From: an uncultured Parabacteroides sp.
Lineage (GTDB): Bacteria > Bacteroidota > Bacteroidia > Bacteroidales > Tannerellaceae
Assembly (NCBI GenBank): GCA_937894065.1
Contig: CALCST010000043.1
Location: 1-64,000, forward strand
Direction of reading: 5' to 3'
DNA length: 64,000 bases
Both the position numbers and the translations under genes were made by a program. Shown here one piece after another: positions 10,001-17,064 of the stretch (position 1 is the stretch's first letter; every line of letters begins with the position of its first letter). The notes below the pieces were generated by a model. The model made no database searches, was not told the DNA's origin, and saw nothing but the letters and a program-made list of their open reading frames with translations.

Positions 10001-10386
10001 GACATCGCACCGACACAAGATGGCTGAAACTTACAGTTAATGGCAACAAAGGTCTTCTTATCAAAGCTGACAGCCTCATTGAATTTAATGCCCTGAGAAA
10101 TTCAGTTGAGGATTTTGATGATGAGGAACAAGTAGCATTGCCACGACAGTGGGGAAATCTTACTCCGGAGCAAGTTGCCAACCACAACGAGGAAGAAGCA
10201 AAGAACGTGTTGCGCCGTCAGCATCATATAAATCATGTTGAACATCGTGATTTCGTTGAAGTTTGCGTAGATTATCGTCAGCAGGGTGTTGGAGGATTCG
10301 ACAGTTGGGGTGCTCGTCCGGAACCTCAATATACATTGCCGGCTAATAAAGATTATTTGTGGGGATTCACATTTATTCCTTTATAA
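7054..10386 (+). CDS. GH2 beta-galactosidase, exported
   Basis: This 1110-residue LacZ-type enzyme has the five-domain GH2 order: sugar-binding jelly roll, immunoglobulin-like domain, TIM barrel, second immunoglobulin-like domain and the C-terminal bgal small-chain domain (YFGRGPGENYCDR). The acid/base is Glu495 in SLGNEAGNG and the nucleophile is Glu561 in PSEYAHAMGN; the GNWERQGFG and NIESHG motifs are also present. The start is placed at MKHSASTLMLSG, which begins a signal peptide ending near ITSAMS; the upstream frame runs into the hairpin at 6953-7001. A periplasmic beta-galactosidase acting on plant or host glycan fragments is expected, but no Sus-type importer or regulator is nearby. 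Confidence 0.92.
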   Translation: MKHSASTLMLSGLISFASITSAMSENEKLPYWKDIQTVAVNKEAPRSDFMSYPDKASALTLRYENSPYYSSLNGTWKFYFVDGYKDLPENITDPSVSTSSWKDIKVPGNWERQGFGTAIYTNHGYEFKPRNPMPPTLPEENPVGVYRRDIEIPSSWNNRDIYLYVGGAKSGLYVYLNGKEVGYSEDSKNPAVFRINPYINEGKNVLTLKIFRWSTGSYLECQDFWRISGIERDVFLWSQPKTAIQDFHVVSTLDDKYENGIFRLGVDLKNSMTESQQLTACYELIDKDGKTVVSEEKDIWVSPYGVQRASFDAVIPTVEKWSAETPSLYKLIMTVKNGDRVVEVVPFRVGFRRMEMAQTEEKDANGRPYNVFLFNGKPVKFKGVNIHEHDPKTGHYVSEETMRKDFEIMKKNNINAVRLCHYPQDRKFYSLCDEYGLYVYDEANIESHGMYYNLRKGGTLGNNPEWLKPHMDRTMNMYERNKNYASLTFWSLGNEAGNGYNFYQTYLYIKNKEKDMMNRPVNYERALWEWNTDMYVPQYPDANWLEEIGKEGSDRPVVPSEYAHAMGNSTGSFNNQWKAIYKYPNLQGGFIWDWVDQGFLEVDENGREYYAYGGDYGVNAPSDGNFLCNGIVSPDRTPHPAMTEVKYSHQNVAFEPVDLAAGKFAVKNRFYFTNLKKYMIVYTVSANGKTIDNNKISLDIEPQQSAELNVPAVLRLKPKADTEYFVNFSVVSVYDEPGVPAGHVIAQEQFRLPIESPVSALKTNGPELKCSTSGDLLSVTSSRLSFVFDKSKGIVTSYKVKGTEYFAEGFGVQPNFWRGPNDNDYGSQQPKREQIWKQSSKDFNVTEATLKKDGENAVLSVCYLLPAGNLYVMNYTVYPSGAVNVRAHFTSTELTENSTEMSEETRTATFSPGREAARAEASKLNVPRIGVRFRLPAEMNKVEYFGRGPGENYCDRNAGSPVGVYKTTAEDMYFPYVRPQENGHRTDTRWLKLTVNGNKGLLIKADSLIEFNALRNSVEDFDDEEQVALPRQWGNLTPEQVANHNEEEAKNVLRRQHHINHVEHRDFVEVCVDYRQQGVGGFDSWGARPEPQYTLPANKDYLWGFTFIPL

Positions 10387-10400
10387 GAAATTAGTAATTT

Positions 10401-10465
10401 AAGTTTCGCAAGTTGTTTAACTTAAAAGTAAACAAGGTTTCAGATACAAGTAAACAAGAGCATAA
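10401..10465. repeat. Intergenic octamer repeat, copy D (left half)
   Basis: It opens with AAGTTTCGCAAG (10401-10412), then AACTTAAAAGTAAACAAGG and the family's TTTCAGATACAAG. The expected right end is missing; a related AAGCTTCGCAAA appears at 10583-10594 in the same orientation, so the 22-bp array at 10489-10576 sits between two end-like sequences. Confidence 0.7.
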
Positions 10466-10488
10466 TATCTGTAATTTAACTAACTTCT

Positions 10489-10576
10489 CCACAACTGTGG
10501 TTTGATTTCGCCACAGTTGTGACTTAATTAAATCACATTTGTGACCTGATTTCGCCACATCTGTGGCGAAGATAAT
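10489..10576. repeat. Four tandem 22-bp units each with a 12-bp near-palindrome
   Basis: Units begin at 10489, 10511, 10533 and 10555. Their cores are CCACAACTGTGG, CCACAGTTGTGA, TCACATTTGTGA and CCACATCTGTGG, each followed by a 10-bp spacer; units 1 and 3 share the spacer end TGATTTCG. Units 1 and 2 also pair as an 11-bp perfect inverted repeat. The 22-bp period is about two DNA turns. Confidence 0.85.
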
Positions 10577-10650
10577 ATAATTAAGCTTCGCAAATAACTA
10601 AACTTAAGTTAGTAATAATAAGTACGGATTGTTTTATCCGAATTATTAAA

Positions 10651-10684
10651 CCTCCTAGGTGAGCCAACCGTTTCACCTAGGAGG
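10651..10684. terminator. Perfect 12-bp inverted repeat upstream of the PurF-like gene
   Basis: Arms CCTCCTAGGTGA (10651-10662) and TCACCTAGGAGG (10673-10684) flank a 10-nt loop; a T-rich stretch follows at 10691. It is 165 bp upstream of the promoter of the next gene, so it is most likely a terminator for upstream transcription. A smaller hairpin CGGAT / ATCCG lies at 10625-10640. Confidence 0.6.
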
Positions 10685-10715
10685 TACAATATTTTTTACC
10701 CAATCAGACACATAT

Positions 10716-10755
10716 AAACTAATAAACTTACAAACTATAAAACTAAATAACTGAA
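10716..10755 (+). repeat. Degenerate period-8 AAACTNNN array
   Basis: Five octamers run without a gap: AAACTAAT, AAACTTAC, AAACTATA, AAACTAAA, TAACTGAA. They resemble the ACTYAARA arrays at 13763-13802 and 39699-39730, but here the array lies upstream of the promoter and not next to the start codon. Confidence 0.55.
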
Positions 10756-10840
10756 CACTTAAATTGTTATTTGTTTTAAAAGGAGAAACAAAAAGTGTTT
10801 AATTCGTGAAATTGAGTTTAAACTATAACTGTTGTTGTTA

Positions 10841-10870
10841 TTGAATATTTTTCGCTTTTTTGTAACTTTG
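10841..10870 (+). promoter_or_regulatory. Promoter of the PurF-like gene
   Basis: TTG (10841-10843), 19 bp, then TAACTTTG (10863-10870), which matches the Bacteroides -33/-7 consensus. It is 31 bp before the start codon. Confidence 0.75.
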
Positions 10871-10901
10871 CACCCATAAATTCAAAACAGAAATAAAAAC
10901 A

Positions 10902-12308
10902 ATGGGTGGTTTTTTCGGTACTATCTCAAAATCTTCATGTGCTACTGATTTATTCTATGGCACAGACTACAATTCTCATTTAGGAACCCGTCGTGGTGGT
11001 ATGGCTACATACGATAAAGAAGCAGGGTTCATTCGTTCTATCCATAATCTGGAAAACTCATATTTCCGTACTAAATTTGAGGCAAACCTTCCTAAGTTCA
11101 AGGGGAATGCCGGTATTGGTATTATTAGTGACAATGATGCACAGCCAATTGTTATCAATTCTCACTTGGGAAAATTTGCAATCGTAACAGTTGCGAAGAT
11201 CAACAACATTGATGAATTGGAAAAAGAATTGCTCGAGGCCAATATGCATTTCTCTGAATTGAGTTCAGGAAAGACAAATCCAACAGAGCTAGTTGCGTTA
11301 TTGATTACTCAGGGTAAGGATTTTGTTGAAGGCATAGAGAATGTTTACAACCGTATCAAAGGTTCTTGTTCTATGTTGCTCCTTACTGAAGATGCAGTTA
11401 TTGTTGCACGCGACAAGTGGGGAAGAACTCCTATCATTATCGGAAAGAAAGAAGGAGCTTATGCTGCTACGAGTGAATCTTCTAGTTTGCCTAACTTGGA
11501 TTTTGAAATCGATAAATATGTTGGTCCTGGAGAAATCATCAAAATGACAGCCGAAGGCTTGGAACAGCTTCGCAAGCCAAATGAAAAGATGCAGGTATGT
11601 TCATTCCTTTGGGTATATTACGGATTCCCGGTATCAAGCTACGAAGGACGAAATGTTGAAGACGTTCGTTTCCAGAGTGGATTCAAGATGGGACAGAAAG
11701 ATGAATCTGAAGTGGATTGTGCATGTGGTATTCCAGATTCAGGAGTTGGTATGGCTTTGGGATATGCAGAAGGCAAGGGAGTTCCTTATCACCGTGCTAT
11801 TGCCAAGTACACTCCGACTTGGCCACGCAGTTTCACTCCGAGCAACCAGGAATTACGTTCTTTGGTAGCTAAGATGAAGCTTATTCCTAACCGCTCAATG
11901 CTTGAAGGAAAACGTCTGTTGTTCTGTGACGATTCAATTGTTCGTGGAACGCAGCTTCGCGACAATGTGAAGATTCTTTATGATTATGGAGCAAAAGAAG
12001 TTCACATGCGTATTGCTTGTCCTCCATTGATTTACAGTTGTCCGTTTATCGGATTTACTTCTTCAAAGGGCGATTTGGAATTGATCACACGTCGTATAAT
12101 CAAGGAACTTGAAGGTGACGAAAACAAGAATCTTGATAAATACGCAACTACTGATTCGCCTGAATATAAGAAGATGGTACAAATCATTGCAGACCGTTTC
12201 GGCTTGAGCTCATTGAAATTCAATACTCTCGAAACATTAATTGAAGCAATCGGCTTGCCTAAATGCAAAGTTTGTACACACTGTTTCGACGGAAGCAGCT
12301 GTTTTTAA
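10902..12308 (+). CDS. PurF-like amidophosphoribosyltransferase paralogue lacking the glutaminase nucleophile
   Basis: This 468-residue protein has the two-domain PurF layout. The C-terminal PRTase domain is intact: PRPP loop CDDSIVRGT at 342-350. Candidate iron-sulfur ligands as in Bacillus PurF are present: Cys233 (QVCSFLWVYYG), Cys380 (SCPFIG), and Cys458/Cys461 (CTHCFDG). The N-terminal Ntn glutaminase is broken: the protein begins MGGFFG where PurF has MCGIxG, so the nucleophile Cys is Gly2. The HNGNL oxyanion motif is replaced by VAKIN near residue 97, and the RYST arginine is absent near 75. Known PurF can use free ammonia, so an ammonia-dependent or regulatory role is possible; this is inference. 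pepT and gcvT follow. Confidence 0.85.
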   Translation: MGGFFGTISKSSCATDLFYGTDYNSHLGTRRGGMATYDKEAGFIRSIHNLENSYFRTKFEANLPKFKGNAGIGIISDNDAQPIVINSHLGKFAIVTVAKINNIDELEKELLEANMHFSELSSGKTNPTELVALLITQGKDFVEGIENVYNRIKGSCSMLLLTEDAVIVARDKWGRTPIIIGKKEGAYAATSESSSLPNLDFEIDKYVGPGEIIKMTAEGLEQLRKPNEKMQVCSFLWVYYGFPVSSYEGRNVEDVRFQSGFKMGQKDESEVDCACGIPDSGVGMALGYAEGKGVPYHRAIAKYTPTWPRSFTPSNQELRSLVAKMKLIPNRSMLEGKRLLFCDDSIVRGTQLRDNVKILYDYGAKEVHMRIACPPLIYSCPFIGFTSSKGDLELITRRIIKELEGDENKNLDKYATTDSPEYKKMVQIIADRFGLSSLKFNTLETLIEAIGLPKCKVCTHCFDGSSCF

Positions 12309-12360
12309 TTGAAGAAATTATGGCTTTGATATAAGCCGATTATACATATATATTGATAAT

Positions 12361-12442
12361 ACGGAGATTCTGTGTTTGGTTATGATTGACTTATCCAGTG
12401 TTATTAGTCAACATAAAAACACAGAGTTTCCGTGTTTTTTTA
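12361..12442 (+). terminator. Terminator after the PurF-like gene
   Basis: Arms ACGGAGATTCTGTGTTT (12361-12377) and AAACACAGAGTTTCCGT (12417-12433) pair with few mismatches; inner TTGACT / AGTCAA extend the stem. A T run follows. Confidence 0.75.
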
Positions 12443-12458
12443 TTATCCTCCATTAAAA

Positions 12459-12490
12459 TTTGGTAGATTGAACCGCAATACTTACCTTTA
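12459..12490 (+). promoter_or_regulatory. Promoter of pepT
   Basis: TTTG (12459-12462), 20 bp, then TACCTTTA (12483-12490), one base off the -7 consensus. It is 33 bp before the pepT start codon. Confidence 0.65.
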
Positions 12491-12523
12491 GACCATAGGA
12501 ATTATAATCAAAATGTAAATAAA

Positions 12524-13738
12524 ATGACAGTTGTAGATCGTTTCCTTAAATATGTAACTTTTGATACACAGTCTGATGATACAACAGGAACAACACCTAG
12601 CACTCCTGGTCAGCGTGTGTTCGCCGAAGCTTTGGTTGAAGAGCTTTCAGCATTGGGACTGGAAGATATTTCTCTAGATGACAACAGTTATCTTATGGCA
12701 ACATTACCAGCCAACACAGAGAAAAAAGTTCCGGTCATCGGATTCATTGCGCATCTGGATACAAGTCCTGATATGTCAGGAAAGAATGTAAATCCTCGCA
12801 TCGTGAAATATGAAGGCGGCAATGTGATATTAAATAATGAAGAAAATATTGTTCTTTCTCCGGAACAATTCCCTGAAATAAATGATTATATCGGTCAGGA
12901 TATAATTGTTACAGATGGAAAAACTCTTCTTGGTGCGGATGACAAAGGTGGCGTTGCTTCAATAATCGCAGCAATGGCTTATTTGAAAGAGCATCCGGAA
13001 GTGGAACACGGAAAGATTCGCATCGCGTTTACACCTGATGAAGAAATCGGACAAGGCGCAGACCATTTCGACGTTGAGAAGTTTGGCTGTGAATTTGCCT
13101 ATACTATTGATGGCGGACAGATTGGTGAGTTGGAATTTGAGAACTTCAATGCTGCTTCAGCAAAGATTTCATTCAAAGGATTGAATGTTCATCCGGGTTA
13201 TGCGAAAGATAAAATGGTGAATGCAGCACAGATTGCAGCTGAATTTGCTATGATGCTTCCGGCAGAACAGCGTCCGGAACATACAACCGGTTATGAAGGT
13301 TTCTATCATCTGATTGGTATGAGCGGAACAGTTGAGGAAGCTTCTCTTTCTTATATTATCCGTGATCATAACCGCAATACATTTGAAAAGAGAAAAGAAT
13401 ATATTCAGGCATTGGTTAATGTTATGAATATGAAATATCCGGGCTCAACAGTTGCTGTTGTTAAGGATCAGTATTATAACATGCGTGAGGTTGTCGAACC
13501 TCGTATGGAAATAATCGATTTGGCTAAATCAGCAATGGAAGAGGCTGGAGTAGTTCCTCTTATCAAGCCTATCCGTGGCGGAACTGATGGAGCAAGATTA
13601 TCATTTATGGGATTGCCTTGTCCTAACATCTTTGCCGGCGGCTTGAACTTCCATGGCCGATATGAATTCCTTCCGGTTAAATCATTGGAAAAGGCAATGG
13701 AAACAGTGATAAACATCAGCCGACTGGCTGCAAAATAA
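12524..13738 (+). CDS. pepT: Peptidase T (tripeptide aminopeptidase)
   Basis: A cytoplasmic di-zinc M20 peptidase that removes the N-terminal residue from tripeptides. At 404 residues it is close to E. coli PepT and nearly the same numbering holds for metal ligands and catalytic residues: His77 and Asp79 in AHLDTSPD, the Asp pair in GADDKGG (139-140), and Glu173/Glu174 in PDEEIGQGAD. The C-terminal ligand region IRGGTDGARLSFMGLPCPN and the dimerisation domain (LNVHPGYAKD) are present. It has its own promoter and is followed after 77 bp by gcvT, likely in the same transcript. Confidence 0.95.
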   Translation: MTVVDRFLKYVTFDTQSDDTTGTTPSTPGQRVFAEALVEELSALGLEDISLDDNSYLMATLPANTEKKVPVIGFIAHLDTSPDMSGKNVNPRIVKYEGGNVILNNEENIVLSPEQFPEINDYIGQDIIVTDGKTLLGADDKGGVASIIAAMAYLKEHPEVEHGKIRIAFTPDEEIGQGADHFDVEKFGCEFAYTIDGGQIGELEFENFNAASAKISFKGLNVHPGYAKDKMVNAAQIAAEFAMMLPAEQRPEHTTGYEGFYHLIGMSGTVEEASLSYIIRDHNRNTFEKRKEYIQALVNVMNMKYPGSTVAVVKDQYYNMREVVEPRMEIIDLAKSAMEEAGVVPLIKPIRGGTDGARLSFMGLPCPNIFAGGLNFHGRYEFLPVKSLEKAMETVINISRLAAK

Positions 13739-13762
13739 ATCGAGGAAACTGGAAACAGTAAA

Positions 13763-13802
13763 ACTCAAGAACTTAAGAACTCAAAAACTTAAAAACTAAA
13801 AA
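13763..13802 (+). repeat. Period-8 ACTYAARA array directly before gcvT
   Basis: Five octamers in a row: ACTCAAGA, ACTTAAGA, ACTCAAAA, ACTTAAAA, ACTAAAAA. The array ends 13 bp before the gcvT ATG, in the place of a ribosome binding site. The same octamers occur on the coding strand just before the gene at 38560-39687. Confidence 0.75.
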
Positions 13803-13815
13803 TAATATCTATTTT

Positions 13816-14901
13816 ATGAAAACAACACCATTCACCGATGTGCATATTGCCTTAGGAGCAAAAATGCACGAATTTGCAGGCTTTAATATGCCTATTGAAT
13901 ATTCCGGAATTATTGATGAACATATGACCGTTGTAAACGGAGTGGGCGTGTTCGACGTTTCTCATATGGGCGAATTTTGGGTTAAAGGTCCGAAAGCATT
14001 GGAATTTATTCAGTCGGTAACATCAAACGATGCATCAAATCTTCCTATTGGAAAAGCTCAATATACTTGTTTCCCGAATGAAAAAGGCGGAATCGTTGAT
14101 GATTTGCTTGTTTATCATTATGAACCGGAAAAATATCTGCTCGTAGTTAATGCCGGAAACATTGATAAAGACTGGGAATGGTGTGTTCGCCATAATACAG
14201 TTGGAGCTGAACTTGAAAACTCTTCTGACCGCACTGCTCAGTTGGCTATCCAAGGTCCGAAAGCATTGGAAGTTCTTCAGCGTCTTACTCCGGTTGATTT
14301 GTCTGCTATTCCTTATTATGCATTTACTACAGGCGAATTTGCAGGCTGCAAAAATGTGATTATTTCTAATACAGGATATACAGGTGCCGGTGGTTTCGAA
14401 TTGTATTTCTATCCTCAGGATGCAATGACTATTTGGAATGCAATCTTTGAAGCTGGAAAACCAGAAGGAATCAAGCCAATCGGATTGGGTGCACGCGATA
14501 CTCTTCGCCTTGAAATGGGCTTCTGCCTTTACGGAAATGACCTTGACGACACAACTTCTCCTATTGAAGCTGGTCTTGGATGGATAACTAAATTCGTAGA
14601 TGGCAAGAACTTTACAAACAGAGCTGAGCTTGAAAGACAGAAGAAAGAAGGCGTAGCCCGCAAACTTTGTGCTTTTGAGTTGCAGGAAAAAGGTATTCCT
14701 CGTCATGGCTATCCTATTGTTGATGCAGAAGGCAATGAAATTGGTGTTGTTACATCAGGAACAATGTCTCCTGTTCTGAAAAAAGGTATTGGCATGGGTT
14801 ATGTTCGCACAGACTGCTCAAAGGTCGGCTCTGAAATTTATATTCAGGTTCGCAACAAGAAATTGAAAGCAGTTGTTGTAAAAGCTCCTTTCAGAAAGTA
14901 A
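13816..14901 (+). CDS. gcvT: Glycine cleavage system T protein (aminomethyltransferase)
   Basis: GcvT transfers the methylene group from aminomethyl-lipoyl H protein to tetrahydrofolate and releases ammonia. The 361 residues match the family length. Visible motifs are HMGEFWVKGP near 54-63, the folate-pocket NTGYTGAGGFELY, the GARDTLRLEMGF block and the C-terminal GEIGxVTSG-type motif (EIGVVTSGTMSP). H and P proteins are not in the window, so they are encoded elsewhere. The gene lies 77 bp after pepT with an octamer array in between, and it ends in a repeat-type hairpin facing the convergent thioredoxin-fold gene. Confidence 0.95.
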   Translation: MKTTPFTDVHIALGAKMHEFAGFNMPIEYSGIIDEHMTVVNGVGVFDVSHMGEFWVKGPKALEFIQSVTSNDASNLPIGKAQYTCFPNEKGGIVDDLLVYHYEPEKYLLVVNAGNIDKDWEWCVRHNTVGAELENSSDRTAQLAIQGPKALEVLQRLTPVDLSAIPYYAFTTGEFAGCKNVIISNTGYTGAGGFELYFYPQDAMTIWNAIFEAGKPEGIKPIGLGARDTLRLEMGFCLYGNDLDDTTSPIEAGLGWITKFVDGKNFTNRAELERQKKEGVARKLCAFELQEKGIPRHGYPIVDAEGNEIGVVTSGTMSPVLKKGIGMGYVRTDCSKVGSEIYIQVRNKKLKAVVVKAPFRK

Positions 14902-14913
14902 GAGTAATATAGA

Positions 14914-14987
14914 AGACAAGGCTTCAGGAACACAAGTTAACAAGTCAATTCATTTTCTTGTCAACTTGTCTCTGAAGCCTTGTTAAC
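14914..14987. repeat. Octamer repeat copy E acting as a two-way terminator
   Basis: Left arm GACAAGGCTTCAGG...CAAGTTAACAAG (14914-14944) and right arm CTTGTCAACTTG...AAGCCTTGTTAAC (14957-14987) form one long hairpin with a short loop. It fills the gap between convergent gcvT and the gene at 14989-15864, and abuts the latter's stop codon. It lacks the AAGTTTCGCAAG ends. Confidence 0.8.
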
Positions 14988-14988
14988 T

Positions 14989-15864
14989 TTACTTATAGTT
15001 AAGACAGAACTTAATAATACTATTCAAATCAGTTTCTTTCTGAATAATGCTCTTATCCTTATCCAATAAATAGATAGTAGGGAACACCTTGATATCATAA
15101 AGAGCATTATTTTCTATATCCATATTATAGTCATAACAATTTATCCAACCTTCTGGAATATTCATTTTGTATTCATTCCACAAAGACTTGTCATTGCCTG
15201 TATAAACAGCCAGAATCTGCAGTTTGTTCTCTTTCTGAAGTCTTGATATTGTAGTGTTGTTTCTTAGCTTTTCAGTAAACAAGCTGCATTCGTCACAACC
15301 TGGGTCATAGAAATACATAATAGTTATTTTGTCAGGCAGATTATGCAGCATAGATTTTTCATCATTATTCATGCAAATTCCGAAGTTTGCCGCAATTGTG
15401 CCAATTCTGTTTTTCTTTGCCATTTCCAACAAATAAGCCGGTCTTATTTTATCGTCTTCGCTGATGATTTTTGAATCAATGAAAGCTTCGAGAACAGGAA
15501 TAAACATTTCCTCATTTTTCATTGGAGAATCAAAATCATATAGATATTTCTCAAACAGATTGTAGAAAGTAAAAACATCTTTTTCGGAATTTGCCGCCTT
15601 GTTCATAGTGCTTTTTAGTGACTGCATTGCCTCTTCTTTGCTAACAAAGCGAAACAAGTCAATATAATTTACCATAGCTTGCTCTGTTGTATCTTCCGGC
15701 AGAGGTTCAGCATTGAAAGGGTATAAATCCCAATAATGACTTACTAAAAACGAAGCTCTGTCTTCAGGTGTTATAATACAGGTGGAAATTTCTGGTAGGC
15801 AGAATGACTGGCTATATGACGAAATTGTCATAATCAAGCCAAGGCAAATTAATATATACTTCAT
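14989..15864 (-). CDS. Thioredoxin-fold protein with N-terminal DUF5106-like domain, exported
   Basis: This is 291 residues from the MKYILICLGLIM start, which begins a signal peptide ending near SSYSQS. Residues 30-155 are helical and resemble DUF5106. The C-terminal part is thioredoxin-like, with DPGCDECSLF carrying the CxxC pair and a cis-Pro loop VFPTIYLLD. The Cys-Asp-Glu-Cys active site differs from the CGPC of thioredoxin and suggests a periplasmic thiol oxidoreductase of the TlpA/ResA group; the partner is unknown. The start is moved 8 codons inward from the longest frame because the minus-strand -7 box lies just upstream. Confidence 0.75.
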   Translation of the reverse strand: MKYILICLGLIMTISSYSQSFCLPEISTCIITPEDRASFLVSHYWDLYPFNAEPLPEDTTEQAMVNYIDLFRFVSKEEAMQSLKSTMNKAANSEKDVFTFYNLFEKYLYDFDSPMKNEEMFIPVLEAFIDSKIISEDDKIRPAYLLEMAKKNRIGTIAANFGICMNNDEKSMLHNLPDKITIMYFYDPGCDECSLFTEKLRNNTTISRLQKENKLQILAVYTGNDKSLWNEYKMNIPEGWINCYDYNMDIENNALYDIKVFPTIYLLDKDKSIIQKETDLNSIIKFCLNYK

Positions 15865-15885
15865 TTGAGATAATGTTTGTTTCGG

Positions 15886-15913
15886 CAAATGTATTAAATC
15901 TTTTATATCTTTG
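15886..15913. promoter_or_regulatory. Back-to-back -7 boxes of divergent genes
   Basis: TATCTTTG on the plus strand (15906-15913) serves the oxidoreductase, and TACATTTG on the minus strand (15893-15886) serves the thioredoxin-fold gene. They are 12 bp apart, so the two polymerase footprints must overlap. Confidence 0.65.
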
Positions 15914-15926
15914 TAAGAAAAGTATT

Positions 15927-16943
15927 ATGAAAAAGGTAAGATTCGGAGTTGTAGGAACCAATTTTATAACTGATTGGGTTATAAAAGGAGCTCGTGAAGA
16001 CGAGCGTTTTGAGTTGGTAGCAGTTTGTTCCCGTAGTCAGGAAACAGCTGATGCTTTTGCTGAAAAGCATAATATTCCATATACATTTACATCATTGGAA
16101 GAAATGGCAGCAAGCGATTTGATTGATGCAGTGTATATCGCATCACCAAATTTCAAGCATGCAGAGCAAAGTATATTGTGTATGCAGCACGGAAAGCATG
16201 TTTTGTGTGAGAAACCGATGGCATCTAATGCAGCGGAAGTTTCGCGCATGATTGAAGCATCAGAGAAGTATGGAGTAACTTTGATGGAAGCAATGAAGCC
16301 GACATTGACTCCTAATTTTCTTTCAGTCATGAAAAATATTCATCGTGCAGGAACTTTAAGACGCTATTTCTCTTCATATTGTCAATACTCATCAAGATAT
16401 GATAAGTTTAAGGAAGGAATAGTTCTCAATGCCTTCAAACCAGAGCTTTCCAACGGAGCAATGATGGATATCGGTGTTTATACTGTTTATCCAATGGTTG
16501 TACTTTTCGGTCGTCCTTCAAAAATAGATGCAAGCGGAGTTTTGCTCCATACTGGAGTTGACGGGCAGGGCGCAGTGAATTTCGAATACGACGGACTCAA
16601 TGCAACTGTGCTTTATTCCAAGATAGCAAATTCTTCTCTTCCTACAGAAATTCAGGGAGAAGACGGAAATATTACTCTCGATAGGATTAATCTTATCAGC
16701 AAAGTTGAGTTCCAGCCTCGTGCTGCCGCTGCATCAGGAAAAGGTGAGCAAAACGAACCGGAAGATATTTCAAAGCTAACTGAGCACGATGAATATTTCT
16801 ATGAAGTAGAGGAATTTATCAATTGTGTTCTTTCAGGAAAACGTGAGTCTGAAATAAATAGCCATAAGAATTCACTTATAACCATTGAAATAATTGATGA
16901 GGTACGTCGTCAGTTAGGGGTGGTTTATCCGGCAGATAAATAA
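15927..16943 (+). CDS. Gfo/Idh/MocA family NAD(P)-dependent oxidoreductase
   Basis: This protein has 338 residues with an N-terminal Rossmann fold (VRFGVVGTNFITDW, a G-x-G-x-x-x variant) and the family motif CEKPMASN near 95-102; the catalytic-site Lys is in EKP. The C-terminal alpha/beta domain has SNGAMMDIGVYTVYP, typical of the group. The substrate is probably a sugar or cyclitol but cannot be told. The start is placed at MKKVRFGVV because the -7 box (15906-15913) lies inside the longer frame that begins at 15873. It ends against repeat copy F. Confidence 0.85.
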   Translation: MKKVRFGVVGTNFITDWVIKGAREDERFELVAVCSRSQETADAFAEKHNIPYTFTSLEEMAASDLIDAVYIASPNFKHAEQSILCMQHGKHVLCEKPMASNAAEVSRMIEASEKYGVTLMEAMKPTLTPNFLSVMKNIHRAGTLRRYFSSYCQYSSRYDKFKEGIVLNAFKPELSNGAMMDIGVYTVYPMVVLFGRPSKIDASGVLLHTGVDGQGAVNFEYDGLNATVLYSKIANSSLPTEIQGEDGNITLDRINLISKVEFQPRAAAASGKGEQNEPEDISKLTEHDEYFYEVEEFINCVLSGKRESEINSHKNSLITIEIIDEVRRQLGVVYPADK

Positions 16944-16946
16944 AAA

Positions 16947-17058
16947 GTTAACAAGGCATCAGAGACAAGTTGACAAGGTTAAAACAACTGTAACTTTACA
17001 ATTTATCATCTAAAAACCTTGTTAACTTGTCTCCTTGTCAACTTGTATCTGATATCTG
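16947..17058. repeat. Octamer repeat copy F between convergent genes
   Basis: The left part reads GTTAACAAGGCATCAGAGAC then AAGTTGACAAGG; the right part reads CCTTGTTAACTTGTCTCCTT and GTCAACTTGTATCTGAT. It forms an imperfect hairpin between the oxidoreductase stop and the DUF3256 stop and could terminate both. Confidence 0.75.
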
Positions 17059-17064
17059 AGTCAA

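Noticed and set aside
433..10386. Polysaccharide utilisation locus
   Set aside because: GH5, GH2 and nagA genes are present, but there is no SusC/SusD pair, hybrid two-component system or anti-sigma gene, and the genes are on both strands with terminators between them.
10489..10576. Possible CRISPR array (regular short repeats)
   Set aside because: The units are only 22 bp in all, spacers are 10 bp and partly alike, there are four units and no cas genes nearby. The same holds for 33867-33950.
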